Shown: positions 34,078-47,298, counted from the first letter of the stretch. The stretch is DNA of 64,000 bases from Emydura subglobosa (GCA_007922225.1 ML679954.1:18637008-18701007); one strand, 5' to 3'. Translations and numbers: made by a program. Notes: generated by a model not told the origin, from the letters alone.

Positions 34078-35175
34078 TTGTGAATTCAGTGGAGTTCTCT
34101 AAACCCTTAGGACTGTGTGACTGCATGAATCACAATGAAATGAACTCACTGGGTAAGATCATCAGTAGATGTAAATTGTCAAAAGAGCTATGTCTACATT
34201 GGCTTAGCTCACCAACCAAAATCCAAAGAAACCGTATCTCTGGAGTGCCGGAGGCTGGAGTGCTGACTCTGCAGGGCATTCTCTCCCCATTCTGCAGAGA
34301 CTTGGAACTGTGATGGTGAAAGGCAGGGCTAAGGCTTGTGGAGGTTATCTATGCATCATGACTGAAACATTCATATATATATGGCCAATAGTATACTACT
34401 GTAATAGCACTGTAAGTAATAGTAGCTCCTATCCCCCTAGTTTAAACCCTGCATCAATGCCATACCAGATTAAATGCTGAATATATGTCTGAGTCAGTAC
34501 TGACCTTGATTTACTTCCCATTTTGTGATATGGACCTTCCACCTCTCACATGAGGTCTTAGTGTATGGTACAAGAATGAAGTCATGCTGTCTTAGACTCT
34601 CCCGTGTATGCAGTCAAGGTGTGATAAGGGAATCCTGAAGGCATCTCAGAGGTACAAAGTCTCTACATGGACATGGTGACCAGTCATCCCAATTTACCAG
34701 GATTGTTACAGTGGCAGAGTGGAGTTCTGGCTGTTTCTGTCCATGGGCTGAAATGAGGGTGGGGTAAGAAGGTGGTGGTAATATTCTTCACAGCTCTGCC
34801 CACAAAATAAGCTCAGACTCTTGAGAGGCCACTCACAGGATGTTGTGCAAATATTTGAAATAGGATCAGTACTGATGGGGGGTCAGTGTAAGGGAAGGGG
34901 TAGCATTAATTGAAGGGAATTAGTCTGTCAGAAAGGGTGGCAGCATTCTTCTTTTGGGGAGTGGCTGAAATGGGAGAAGCAGGGAGCAGAATCTTTAATC
35001 CCCACCATGCAATTGGTCCTGGTTTTTCACTGGGTAAATATATAGTCATGCTACGCACAAAGCCCTGGCCTCCAATGGATCTCTTGAAAGCCATGGGTCT
35101 GAAATGCAGGTGTAGAGTGGGTTCATTTGCTCCAGTAGGTTCTCTGAAGTCTCCACAAGGGGAATGTGATGGAGT
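34076..35175. other. Non-genic stretch, nothing recognised
   Basis: Mixed DNA with overlapping ORFs on both strands near 34.9-35.1 kb and no family motif. Confidence 0.4.
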
Positions 35176-35179
35176 TTGA

Positions 35180-36246
35180 TGTCCTTGACCTGAGATTTTT
35201 CTGCAGAGGGAATGAAGTGGGCATAACTGGTTGGAAAACTGTTTCCAGAGAGTAGTTATCAGTGGTTCACGTCAAGCTGGAAGGGCATATTGAGGGGGGT
35301 CCTGCAGGGAACAGTTTTGGGTCCAGTTCTGTTCAATATCTTCCTCAATTATTTATATAATGGCATAGAGAGTACACTTATGAAATTTGAAGACGATACC
35401 AAGATGGGAGGGGTTGCAAGTGCTATGGAAGATAGGATTAAAATTCAAAATGATATGGACAAACTGGAGAAATGGTCTGAAGTAAATAGGATGAAAGTCA
35501 ACTAGAACAAACATGAAGTACTCCACTTAGGAAGGAATGATCAGCTGCACACATACAAAATGGGAAATGACTGCCTAGGAAGGAATACTGCAGAAAGAGA
35601 TCTGGGGATTATAGTGTATCACAAGCTAAATATGAGTCAAGACTGTCACACTGTTGCAAAGAAAGCAAACATTATTCTGGGAAGTATTAGCAGGAGTGTT
35701 GTAATCAAGACACGAGAAGTAATTCTTCTGCTCTATTCCACCCTGATTAGGCCTCAACTGAAGTATTGTAGCCAGTTCTGTGTGCCACATTTAGGAAAGA
35801 TGTGGACAAACTGAAGAAAGTCCAGAGAAGAGCTACAAAAATGATTAAAGGTGTAGAAAACATGACCTATGAGGAAAGATTGAAAAAATTGGGTTTGTTT
35901 AGTCTGGAGAAGACAAAACTGAGGGGGGACAGGATAATAGTTTTAAGTACATTAAAGGTTTTATGAGAAGGAGGGAGAAAAATTGTTCTTAACCACTGAG
36001 GATAGGATGAGAGGAAATGAGCTTAAATTGCAGCAAGGGAGGTTTAGATTGGACATTAGGAAAAATTTCCTGTCAGGGTAGTCAAGCACTGGAATAAATT
36101 GTCTAGGGAGGTTGTGGAATCTCCATAATTGAAGATTTTTAAGAGCAGGTTGGACAGACACTAGATAATACTTAGTCCTGCCTTGAGTGCAGGGGAATGG
36201 ACTAGAAGACCTCTCAAGGTCTCTTCCAGTTTTATGAGTTTATGAA
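35180..36246 (+). mobile_element. CR1 LINE 3' end, 5'-truncated in the reverse transcriptase
   Basis: The plus strand encodes the CR1 RT from its palm onward: SYQWFTSSWKG then GVLQGTVLGPVLFNIF, the catalytic box, LEKWSEVNRMKVN, then (35560-35814) AERDLGIIVYHKLNMSQDC and STLIRPQLKYCSQF. A C-terminal region and the 3' UTR follow, and the copy ends in the CR1-type TTTTATGAGTTTATGAAA tail. The catalytic box reads FEDDTK rather than the usual FADDTK, an Ala to Glu change. Frameshifts and stops are present. Truncation at the 5' side is normal for CR1 insertions. Confidence 0.92.
35290..35814 (+). pseudogene. CR1 reverse transcriptase fragment (palm and thumb), decayed
   Basis: Two open segments (35290-35505 and 35560-35814) in frames separated by a stop and indel give 71 and 84 residues of CR1 RT. 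Visible blocks are the LQGTVLGPVLFNIF loop, the FEDDTKMGG active-site strand, LEKW, and the thumb block REVILLLYSTLIRPQLKYC. The DD pair is kept, but the preceding Ala is Glu. It cannot make a functional enzyme because the N-terminal endonuclease and the first RT blocks are missing. Confidence 0.85.
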
Positions 36247-36322
36247 ATACAGATCTGATTCAAAGCTCATTGAAATCAATGGAAAGATTGCTATTGCCTT
36301 CAGTATACTTTGGATCAGGGTA
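36247..36322. repeat. Short palindromic repeat (GGATCAGG type)
   Basis: CAGATCTGATTCAAAGCTCATTG on the left pairs loosely with CTTCAGTATACTTTGGATCAGGG on the right around AAATCAATGGAAAGATTGCT. It has the same layout as the 16.15 kb copy and directly abuts the CR1 tail. Confidence 0.5.
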
Positions 36323-36566
36323 TGTCTGCAGTGTTTAGAATCCAGAGTGATAGCTTGTCTTTTTCTTCGTTGTATATTAGTATTTAATTTTAAAAAATCA
36401 TTATTTCTGTAATAAAGGAAAGGCAAATTTAATTACTAATGATAAATGTTTTCTATTGCTTTGAATAACTTTCCTCTAGTCTCCTGGATTCTTCTCTTTG
36501 TGATCAAATTGTTGCTGTAAGCCAGGCAGGTTTTTTTTTCCTTCCCTCATCTTCCCAGTTTGCAGA
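36323..36566. other. AT-rich spacer, nothing recognised
   Basis: AT-rich DNA with no recognisable repeat ends or coding motif. Confidence 0.4.
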
Positions 36567-36728
36567 TATAATAGCCAAGATTTTCAAGAATGGGTGTCTG
36601 TGGTTGGACATCTAAATAAGTTTGACTAATTTTCCAGACATGCTGGAAGCTGAGGGTGTTTAGTCTTTTTGAAAATATGGATTTAGGTGTCATAATGTTA
36701 GGCACCTCTTTTTGGAAATCTTGGCCAA
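36567..36728. repeat. Palindromic repeat (AGATTTTCAAGA ... TTGGAAATCTTGGCC)
   Basis: AGCCAAGATTTTCAAGAATG at the left and TTTTTGGAAATCTTGGCCAA at the right are inverse-related, and a TGTTTAGTCTTTTTGAAAAT block lies inside. It belongs to the GATTTTCAAAG-type palindromes. Confidence 0.5.
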
Positions 36729-38940
36729 TATCTCTTGATATATTTGTTTTGTTGAGACTGGGCACACAGGAGAGAGAACTGTTGGTACAACTGGGAAAAT
36801 AATGACAACGAAATGCTACAAATATTCTTTCAAATGTTTTAATGAACTCACTTTATTATTATTTACTTTGTATTAATGTTCCTTTTGTGTTCCCCTTCCA
36901 TGAATTTTCTAGCAGGTGAGTATATTCAAATAACAGAGTATTCATGGAAAGCAACATTTGAATTAAATGTCATAATATTTGCTCTGGAAATTTTGTGTAA
37001 GCAATTGACTCAAATATTCAATCTACACATCAAAATGTATTCACAGAAATTATTTCGTAAATATTTTCACTAATATATACATCTGAGAAGCTCAGTCTGT
37101 TTGCAGAAATTTTGTGAACAGAAAAAGGCAATAATCATCAAATTATTCATTACATATTATCTGCCCAATTCTAACAGTTAGAATTCCCCCAAACAGATAC
37201 ATTACCTGCATTGCTTCTGGTATGTAGGAATCTTCAGCTAAGGCTTATAGGACTCAGTGCTTTGAAATAATCACATGCAAATGTTGAACCAGATCTTGGG
37301 GGTGTAATGAAATAGATGAGATGCCCTTGACCTGCTTTTCACATGAAGATATTCAGTGGTATATGTGTGATTTGATTTCATTGCATTCTGCTGGCATTGT
37401 TCTTTTTACCTTTAATAATCAAGGTTAGCATTTAAATAAACTGGATGCCATTATGAGGTCTGCTAGAAACAAAGGGTTACACCAATAAAAGACTGCATGG
37501 CCCTACTAAATGAGAAATGAATTAATCCGTTCTGCACCTCCAGCTGTACAGCCCCCTTCGTTATGTGGGAAAGAAGATGGCGTATCCACCATCTGTCAGC
37601 ACTCTTTCCTCTGCGTCCTGTTCTCGCTCCTGCTGCTACACCTGTGAGCTGAATACTCATAAACACAGTTTTCTAGTGTGACATTATTATACCCTGCTAC
37701 TACAGCAGAAGCATTTTGAAATCCATTTGTCTGACTATTTTAAATCATGCAGGGTTTTTTTATGTGCTACCATGAACAATTCATGAAGTTCCACTGAAAT
37801 ACTCCACCTTCTTTCAATTTTGTTTATAGTTGTTAAAATGTTATAATACAGATATCCAGCCTGGATAAATCAGATGTCATGTGTGGACCTGTAAAGGGCA
37901 ACAACTTAAATGTAAGTAATAAGGAATATCTGTTCTGGAGCACAAGTCCTCCATGGACAGAAAGCTGCACTAAACTCCTTCCATAAGCAAGGAATAAAAT
38001 CAACAAGGCAAAAAAGGAAAAAGCAAATAAATGGGAGAAATAGTTTATTTTGAAGGCTGCAGACAGATTCCTTTTTGTGACCTGACTCAATTAGTGTCAG
38101 GCTATCAGGTATTTAGCTGGTCCTATTCTTGTTCAGAAATCACAGAAGCAGGGAAAAGCCCAGGATCTTTCCACCAAGAAGAAAAAATAAATTTGCAAAA
38201 GTAAAATGATTCATATGCATCATTTCTAAACATGATCTGCTAAATGATTTTTACAGAATCTAAATAATTTAATTACTTTGTAGACAAGAAAGTTCTAGAA
38301 ATATCCTAGTGTAGGTTTCTTTGAGGGAAAAGTCAAAGCTGACCAGCATGGGAACTTAGCGCATGGAGAGGAAAATAAGCGGAATGAATAGAGAGGAACG
38401 AAAGAGGATAGTAATCAATTGAAAGATTACTAAACCTCTCTAAGCTTTTTAAGATAGGTGTAGGCCTGGAAGTTAAATGAAGATTAAGTGAAGATAGGCC
38501 AAATCTTCAGTTCCTTGTTCAGACAAATTTCCCACTGAAGTTACTGGGGAATCTTACTTACGTGATAGTGTGACCTGGTGCCCAGGGGTTGCAGTCCCAC
38601 TCAGGTTTGGCCCATCCACCTCTATGAAGATGGAGGAATGAATAGGCCAATCCTGTGTGGTGCTGTGACTCCTGTGGACCAGGACATATGGTCTGGAAGA
38701 TGGACAGGAACCACCTCTGTGGGGTGACATTGGGACAGGTTTGGTCTCCAGCCCTGCAAGGGCTGAGTAAGATGTTGGGGTCAGCAACTGCAGCGGGGAT
38801 GACTGCAAAGGGATCTAGGCAGTGACATCTGGGATCTCCCCACCTCACATGGTATACGTGTGTACCATGTAAAAAAAATTCTGTAGTAAAGGCAGCATGG
38901 TCTACAAGTGACTTCAAAACATGTTGATTATCACATGCCA
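36729..38940. other. Non-genic stretch, nothing firmly recognised
   Basis: Largely AT-rich single-copy-looking DNA. Palindromic remnants appear near 38490-38560 (CCCACTGAAGTTACTGGGGA). The minus-strand ORFs at 38.55-38.94 kb overlap in two frames and have no domain that I can name. Confidence 0.4.
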
Positions 38941-38949
38941 TAAATTCTC

Positions 38950-39360
38950 ATCTAGCCAGTAAAGCAGGGTGAAATTTTTCATCTAAAATCTTTTTGAGTA
39001 AATGCAGATTTGAATCAATCAAAACATTTCATAAATTCAAATCCATTTCACCAAACTGTTTTGGTTAAAAAAAATCAAAATATTTTGTTTCAACATTTTT
39101 TAAACCAAACATTTTTACTTCATGTTGAAATGTCTTATTTTTTATTTTGAATTTTTTCAATTTTCTTTTAAGCTTAAACTTTTTAAAAATAAAAAGTAAA
39201 TGGAATATTTTGTTCAAGCTGAAACTTTCAATTAAAAAAAAACCAAAAAACTTTTCACCATGTTGGGAAAACATTTTTTGCAGGTTTATCCAAAATTATT
39301 TATTTACAAGTGCCAACAAACTGAAAAATCAGTTATTTGCACATCTTTAGTAGCCAGCTC
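38950..39360. repeat. A/T-rich dispersed repeat (TTTTGAAA/TTTCAAAA type)
   Basis: Runs such as AATCAAAACATTTCATAAAT, TTTTGTTTCAACATTTTTTA and TTTTGTTCAAGCTGAAACTT on both strands, ending in a TAGTAGCCAGCTCT edge. The Phe/Lys-rich ORFs here are composition artefacts. Confidence 0.45.
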
Positions 39361-39620
39361 TTTGTCCATATGAATGGAATGTTATCAAGGTTTAACAATG
39401 CTCCATTATTAGCCCTCTGTTAGGTGCCAAAATTACTCCCCTTTTATGGAGGCTGTCGAGTCAAGGTGAAGGCCCAGAACAGTTTTGCAATCCAAATGAC
39501 TTTCCACAAAACAAATTAGAGGTTGCCAATTTGATATAGCTGCATGCAGACATATATGAATCCATCACATATAGCTAATATTTTGAAAGTTGAGAGCTTA
39601 AAACCATACTTAAGTCATTT
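39361..39620. other. Non-genic spacer, nothing recognised
   Basis: Mixed-composition DNA with no recognised element. Confidence 0.35.
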
Positions 39621-39627
39621 TGATAAA

Positions 39628-39725
39628 AGGGCTGATTTTCAAAGTTGCTGAGTAAGTGTGGCTTGCATGGCTTTCAGTAGAAGCTGTGGGTGGTCAGCAC
39701 CTTTGAAAATCTTGCCTGGTTTATT
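39628..39725. repeat. Short palindromic repeat (GATTTTCAAAG...CTTTGAAAATC)
   Basis: GGCTGATTTTCAAAGTTGCTGAG and CAGCACCTTTGAAAATCTTGCC are near-perfect outer inverses. The centre carries GCTTTCAGTAGAAGCTGTGG. About 98 bp. Confidence 0.65.
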
Positions 39726-39954
39726 TAGCAACCAAAGTATAGAGCTAGGTGATTTGCTTTAGGCACCCCAAATTTTTGTATGTGAACCCTCCTCCTCTGT
39801 CTCTCTCAAACTCAAAGTGTGTCCATACCTTTGTTCAGGTTTCACTGTGTATCCAGCAGCCAAATAATGTGATAGTAATATGGAAATAAATTAAATTAGT
39901 ACACAATAGTGAAGAATTGTAAGCAAATAAAGCATGCCTGTAACAAGAAAGATG

Positions 39955-40400
39955 CTGATAAATTAGAGGGAGTTCAGATGAGTCACAAGAATGATTAAAG
40001 GATTAGAAAACAAGATTTATTGTGATTGAGCCTCCTGGAGCCTATCTATTTAGCTTAACAAAGAGAAGGTTAGGGGGTGACTTGATTAGACTATAGGTAT
40101 CTACATAGGGGTCTAATATTTAATAATGGACTCTTCAGTCTCGCAGATAAAGCCACCAACACATGGCTGGACTTTGAAGCTGGACAAATAAAGCGTAATT
40201 TTTTAACAGTGAGGGTATTAGTCATTGGAACAATTTACCAAGATTGTGGTGAATTCTCCATCACTGACAACTTTAAAATCCGCCTAAAAGATCTGCTTTA
40301 GGAATTATTTTGGGCAAGTTCTATGGTCAGTGTTATGCAGGAGGTCAGACTAGATGACGACAATGGTCCTTTTTAGCTTTGAAATCTAAAAATATATGAA
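39955..40400 (+). mobile_element. CR1-type LINE 3' terminus, plus strand (second subfamily)
   Basis: Conceptual translation shows remnants of the CR1 C-terminus (a GLIFNNGLFSLADKA-like block, a GQIKRNFLTVR-like block and NFKIRLKDLL), followed by the diagnostic 3' UTR GGAGGTCAGACTAGATGACG, CAATGGTCC and a TCTAAAAATATATGAA tail. It is more diverged than the 35-36 kb copy and has stops throughout. Confidence 0.8.
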
Positions 40401-43400
40401 AACTTTATGGGATTCTTCCAAGCAGAGAGGGCATACTCCACAGGTTTGCACTTAATGTTTCCTTTGAATTCTTCCTTCTGGAGTGCTATTGGTTGTGAAA
40501 GGGAAACCAGTGCTCCTTGAAAGTTAACTTGCATGGTAATGGGGTTTGGAAAGTAGCCATTTCCATAGAGAGTGGGCATCCTGAATACCCATTCCATGAC
40601 AGCCTCTCCCACTTGCAACGTGAAACTTGATCCTCCATGAGCCCCAATGAAATGGTATCTGGGGAGTTAATGATATGATGTTATAGAGGTGGCTGTGACA
40701 TATATGCCAATACTACTTTTTATGTACAAGTCTTGCAGCAATAGCACTACCTCTTTCCACTTCTTTCTGCCTTCCCTTTCGCCAGTAGAGGTGATTGATG
40801 CAATGTGTATTTTTGTAATGGGCTACAGGATTACTTCATGCAAAGGTTTAAAGGTTTCTATGTTCTGCTGAATCTCTAAGCTAAGAAACCACCATACCCA
40901 ATGTTACACATCTCATGGAAAGGGCAATGTTACTTAATTAGTATAAATGGAACTTTTAATGTTAACAACCATGTAAAATACTATTTGTGCTAATAAAACA
41001 AATTGGGGCAAGAGAAAAGATGTGTGCAATGATGAGAATAATTGCCACTGACTGCTATTAAAAAAACAACAACATGGCATTGTTGCTTACAGATACAGAA
41101 ATACCTAGCATTGCTACAACTTCCTTACAGCACAGTCCATTTACAACAGCTGGCGCTTGCCATAGGACCAATCCACCAGTGAACTTTGTAAGGGGAAATC
41201 TAAAACATCCATGTTAGTAAGTTCTCCATTCATTACATAATGAACTCCATACAAAAAGGAAAAGTCATAGAGATTCTTTCTTTAATGTTCATACTTGGGC
41301 TAATATAACAGCGCACTTTGGGAAAGTTCACCATGGAATGCAATTTAACAGAGAGAGTGCAATAGCAAACTCATAATGTGTTTTTCTCTTTAACTACAAG
41401 AAAAGTGTCTGAATGGCCACAGTGGTACAGTGACTGCTCTGTTGCCACTTGGCTTTTTATATCCCTTGTTTCTAAGAAGCAACAAAATTACAGGGGTGCT
41501 GGGAACACTACATTTTAAGTAAAAAACATAATGAATGTGTGAATGAATAAAAAGGAGTTGTGCAATTTGGTTCTTTTATTCTGAGCGTTTTCTTTTTCTG
41601 TGATTTAAGTAGCTGGAGAAAAACTTTGTATTAAAACTTAAAGCTGTTCTCTGACTCCCAAATATAATATCTTATTTTCTGAAAACAAGATTATGAAGTG
41701 AATACTCAGTTTTTATTCAGTCCTTTCTCAGTTCAGCAGGAATTTGAGTAAAAACTGAATAAGGGTCTCAGAAACTTACCCCAGCAAATAATGTGCTCTG
41801 CTTATATACCCAAGAAGGCTGGCAATTCAGTTCAGATAAAATAACTCTTAGCCATTACTTACAACATGAACTATGCTTTATTATTTGTAATGCCTCCAGC
41901 CATACATGTCACAATCATCAGCCACAGCAGCTAAGCCAGTGTTGAAGGATGTGGTTAGTATTGAGCTCCTCCAGAGCAAGGGAGGACTTGCTACTCAGAG
42001 GCATTTCAGAGGCAGCTTCCTGGAATGCTGCAGCTTACACACCATCCCTCTCATTCTGGCCTGTGTCTAAAGACATGTTCTTTCTCTGAAAGAACAGAAG
42101 TAAAGTATCCTTGAAGGAGCGTGCAGTGTGTCTCTCTTCTGTGCTGTGTCCTGAGAACAAAATGGGGGCTGAAGAGATTGCAGCTCAAAATGTTTCCTAT
42201 TTTTGGACCAGCTGCAGAGCTGAACTTCATTCAGAGAGCGTGCTTATCAACATAAAGAGACAGTGCACAGAAAAGAGAAAAAATAATGACCGTTTGAAAG
42301 GTATGTACACCAGTGGTTTGGTTTAAATAATCACCCAAGTTTGTACAACTAGAGTTGAGCAAATACTGCAAAAACTTATTTGACAATTCTGGTGACTTTT
42401 TAAATATATCCCCTTTCAAAATTGGTTGTTTTTTTAAATTAACAAAATGGAGTTATCCATCAATGAGGATAAGAGAGCCTAACTGTGAGAGGAATTAAAG
42501 GGATAATACAAAGAGCATCCACGTTTTACTAAAAACCTTTACTGAAAACATTTATAAAATCCCAAGAAGATGGGGCAGGAGAAACCACTTTCAAGGAGCA
42601 TACTCCAGAGTTGGTGTCGTCCTTTCTTCTGTTCTGTTACACAGAGACCAGAAAACCTTTTCTCAGAGGAACATTTTTTGCTTATTATCAGTTTTTTAGG
42701 CTGCAGTAGAATCTAGCCATGTTTGCTAATGAACACCTCATTAGATCATATGAGTGGGCCTGGAAGTGCTTATAGGCTTGCTTAGCAACACATAGTTGCA
42801 GAAATGCAGAGTAGCTGCTTCCCACTGTCATGAATGGGAAAATTGCAAAGCAGTCTCTTTGAGTTAGTTGGCTTTTGCTGTCTCTGATTTTCATGAGTGG
42901 TTGATTTTTGAAGGGCTCATGGCTTCCCCTGCTCAGAAAGAAATAAGATGGCAAACTATATTTTTAATGATTTACAACAAAAAATAAACAACCCCTTCAC
43001 CCCCTTGCAAACTGTAAGGGGTAACCTAGCATAGAAAATTAGAAGAGGCTGACTGACTGAAACCAAATGGGGGTCAAACCAAGGGAATATAAAATTGGCT
43101 TCCTAGGCATATCAATTCAAGATAAATCTTCATATTGGTAGACCTGGGGACCAAATTGAGATCTCTAATAAAATTGATCTTTGGAAGCAAAAGCAATAAT
43201 CTAACTAGATGTTAACTGAACTCTTATAAGCCAAACTTTCCTATTTTATAGACTTTAATTTTTGGACACATAATGATTTGACTTATTTCTGCTTGTCTCC
43301 TCTTCAGTGAATGAAATGGGTCCATAATTCAAAATATTTATACTCTAACTGTAATGTGACAGCAGATGTTCATGCAACTGAGACACTAGCATGAATGCTC

Positions 43401-44654
43401 CCAGAAAGCAAATTTCAAGCTTTCATGCTTGCATGAATGTGGCAAGCACATTCTAAACTTGCTTTCTGCAAACATTTGAACCCAAAACCTAATTACAAGA
43501 TCATACAGTCAGGGAAGGGAAAGAATACTAGGTGTCTTATGTGGCCAATTAAAAGCAAGTAATGCAGCTTGAACTTTGGATTCTGAAGAGCACCAATTCT
43601 TGTGTAATTTCAGACAACAAATTTGAGAAAATCGATATCTGTCCCTGGACATTGCCCAAACAGCATAAACAGGGAGATTTAGTCAATAAATTATGGATTA
43701 GTCTCCCTGTTCTACTCTGAACTTTTTTGCTTTGAACTTCTTGCTTCTGCCAAAATAGGTTAGGAATCTTGTGAGAGTGATTCTCTAGTCAATTGGGTTT
43801 GCCATGGATTCCAGTGCAGTGTTTATGGGGCAGAATCTTTCCCACATGCTCACGTCCAAGATGCTACGTTAGTCATTCAGTGATCATGACTAGAGCCTAA
43901 GAATTAGAGTAGTGTTTTCAGCCCCTTTGCTTCTTGGGAGGAATTTTTTGGGACAGTTTACAGTCATAGATGCAATGGCCATACCCCATAACACCCTGGC
44001 ACTGTGTTCAGCTACTCTGAAACTTTTGGAATTTCCCTGAATATCCTCTCAGTAGATGGAATTCCATGCAAATTCTATTGCCTTTAAATCCCTCCACAGC
44101 TTGCTGTGGGATTTGGCCTTGAATGTGAAAGAAGCAACATATCACCATCCACTCCCTCCACACCAGGAGGATAATGAATCTTTGGGTCTACAGAGAGTTC
44201 AAGTGAAGTTGTTTTACAGATCATCATGATCCAATCTGCCCTTTGTTCAGAGAGAGTTGCCTTTGATATACGGTATGGATAAAAGACTTATTCCATTAAA
44301 TTGCAGTGATTCTAACTTTCATGCATCATTTGACAGAGAAAATGAGAATTTGTAGAAGTAATAGCTAATGTAAAGTAAACGAGTCTGCAGTGTAGATAGG
44401 TAGGAAACAAGGTTTACATGTTTATGTTGTGGAGGGGTATGCAGATGATATAGATGCACAAAATAGTCTTTTTGTGTGTATTTGTACTAAGAGTTAAATT
44501 AATAAATCTCAGGATTACCTCCTATGAGACAGTCTGTCTCTTCTGTATTTTATAGCAGTATATGGGCTATCAACTTCAAATTAATATTTGCATGCAAATT
44601 GCAAAGAGTCAGTTCAAAAGAGCTTGTAAGCAAAGTCAGAAGAAAATCTCTCTG
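40401..44654. other. Long stretch without recognised genes; few repeats
   Basis: I identify no retroelement ORF or transposon ends here apart from a palindromic remnant at about 41705-41785 (CTCAGTTTTTATTCAG against GTAAAAACTGAATAAGG). Short ORFs on both strands lack motifs. It could be unique intergenic or intronic DNA. Confidence 0.4.
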
Positions 44655-44768
44655 AAGACTTTGGCTATTATAGTGTAAGCTCTTTGGAGCAAAGACTGTG
44701 TTCGTACAGATCCAAACTGTGATCCCAGTTTGGTGCCTTTAGGCACTACCTTAAAATATAAATAATGT
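44655..44768 (+). mobile_element. SINE/LINE 3' tail fragment (forward counterpart of the 5.6 kb SINE)
   Basis: TAGTGTAAGCTCTTTGGAGC, AAAGACTGTGTTCGTACAGA, GTTTGGTGCCTTTAGGCACTA and an AAAATATAAATAATG end are in the order of the common amniote SINE/L2-like 3' tail. The same block is inverted at 5.6 kb. Confidence 0.55.
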
Positions 44769-47298
44769 TTCATTCTAAAAAATTGTGAAATTTTTCAGTG
44801 TGTCATTTAAAACTCTCACCCAAGCTCCCTTCCTGTCCTTGTTGCTGGATTCAATCCTCAAACAGTCCTAATCAGAAAAAAAGTTTGGCAAATGTCAAGA
44901 AATATGTAGGAATTTAAACTTAATTGATGTTTTGTTGCTTAAGAAAAGACTGGGAATAGTTTAAACAATTTGTTGCACAGCCAGTTGTGAAAGTGACTTA
45001 CAGTGACAAAATATATTACAACTCGTTAAAAATACCCAAGCTTTTTGGACACATCATGAGCAGTGAGGTAATATATATTTTATTTCTACAGAACTTTAAT
45101 GCATCTGTAACTTGATGGCACTCATAAACAATAAGCTGAATTGCCCATCAGAGGAACCATTTATTATTATTTACATAAAAGGACATAAATAACTTAAGGG
45201 TGTCACCATTCGTGTAGTGAAATAAAATGACTCTGGCAACTTGCATAATGAAGCAAAGTATTTGCAATACTTGATATCCAAACTTCTAACAATGCTGTGC
45301 ATAATCACTTTACTACTGGAAAAGCCCACTTCTTATCTCCCACATTTCAGGAAAGTAATGTGGAAAAATACAGGGTCCAAACCTACTGTTTTTGGCTCAA
45401 TACTTCATTGGGAGTTTAGCCTAACGGGATTGAAGGAACAGTTCCCAGATACTTACAGCTCACATAAAACAGCAGGGTATAGAATTAAGAACAATGCCAA
45501 AGAACACTGTTTAACCTTTGTAATTTCAATTGATCGCTATTTATTACTGTGAATAAAAAAATATTGTATGAATGCTCTCCGTTGAGCTCTTTCCCAGGAG
45601 TGACAAATGTTTTGGTCCATATCTTACCAAGGCCAACTTCTGCATTCATCATAGGAAAGCCTTTAGATGTTGTTTCAAATTGATCTTGATCTTTTTTCTC
45701 CACCTGTTCATACTATGATATAGTAGACTTCAGAGAGAAATGGCAGTTAAGCCTCAAGATGTGTATCTCTTGTGCTCATGATATAGGAAAAATCCCAAGG
45801 TACTCACTAAGTTGTAGTGTTGGAGCTTTTTTGTATGTTCCCCTCTTTAGAAGATCTGATAAAATGAGCCTAGGAATTTCCCCCCTGAAAATATTTTGTT
45901 TATGATAGAAATTCAACAATAAAGTGCTACTTTAAAATCTATGGTATAAGATGAAGTCTATATACACTATTACTGGACCTTGCTTTTTAAAACCTCTGTG
46001 TCCTTTTATTACTACCAAATAAATGCTACTACTGTCTTTTGTGAGTATAACTGGTATGACAGTTGAGTACTATTTTTTTATTTAAATGTGAATTATTCAG
46101 TTGAAGTAATATATTGAAGTACAACACCTGAATTTTAAAGCCAGGTAAAAGTGGTACCAGACATTGATATACAGTAGCAGATGGGAGGTAATAATATGGT
46201 ACCAGGGGAACTGAGTGAAAAATTACAGGCATGCCTAAATGCTTTTATATAGCCAACTTAAACAGGTGATTCTCCATTTAATAAGTGAAATATAGCTTTT
46301 TCAACTACTTCATCATTTGTCATAGCTAAAATCAGTAAGACAAACAGTGAGTCTAATTGCCAAAGAATGCAAATGACCCAAATAAAAAATATTTTATCAC
46401 CTACTTTGTTTACTAATTTGATATAATGATACCAGTTATTGCTTCACTAGTTCAACTGCACACATCAGCTGCATTGCAATAAGTTATATCTTACCAAACT
46501 GTCTCCTGTTAGCCAAATAATTCCCTAATAGCAATCATAAGATCTTTCTCAAGATAGTTCTTAAAATGTAACTCGGTATTAGGGGAAATAGTTTTATCAT
46601 CTCGACAAAGAAGTATTTGTTAATTTATAATATCTTCTAATAGATGAGTGTACCTGAAAACTTGCTTTTATAATATTGTCTTCAGAACTAAAGATGTTGG
46701 GTTTTTTTATATAACATTGCGAGAGGATTTTTTTATTGTACGAGTTCTTTTGTGTCTGCCAGTAAACTGCACCTATTTTTCTTTTCAAGAGTCTTTGTGA
46801 CTACTTGATATTTGATCAAACTCGTACCATAGGACAACTATGTATACTGGTTTGCCTAACTCTGTTCTAGAGTATAAGAAAGATCACGTACAAATGTCAA
46901 TATGCTATCTGAGTTCTAGATGGTGTTTAAAAGGATTTCCACAACAATGTCATTGTTGGAGTTGAGCAAACTATGGATTCAATCCCTTTCTTCTGTTCAG
47001 TGACTGCGTTTGTATGGATTTGTTCACCTAAGACATACAACTTTGTTTCTGCTCTACAGTTAGAAGGTTCCAAAATGCAGAAAGTGTGTACTGGATGGCT
47101 GTGTGAACACCTCCAGTGCAAATACTGAAGAATGAACTGGAAATGTTTATTGTGTTGCATTCAGTTCTGATTGTATCATTTGAGATTTTCATTAGCATAA
47201 CTGAGCGTAGAGTTTAAGCTGTGCAGGTAGTGATGCCTATAGTTAATGTTGCCCAGCACTTCCCAGTGTACAGTGTTATAAAATAGACAAACTTAAAC
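44769..47298. other. Non-genic AT-rich stretch, nothing recognised
   Basis: No transposon ends, no coding motif. ORFs of 60-100 codons are scattered over both strands as expected by chance. Confidence 0.45.

Noticed and set aside
34017..34313. ORF containing a long poly-Phe run
   Set aside because: Produced by the 33-T homopolymer and not a protein feature.
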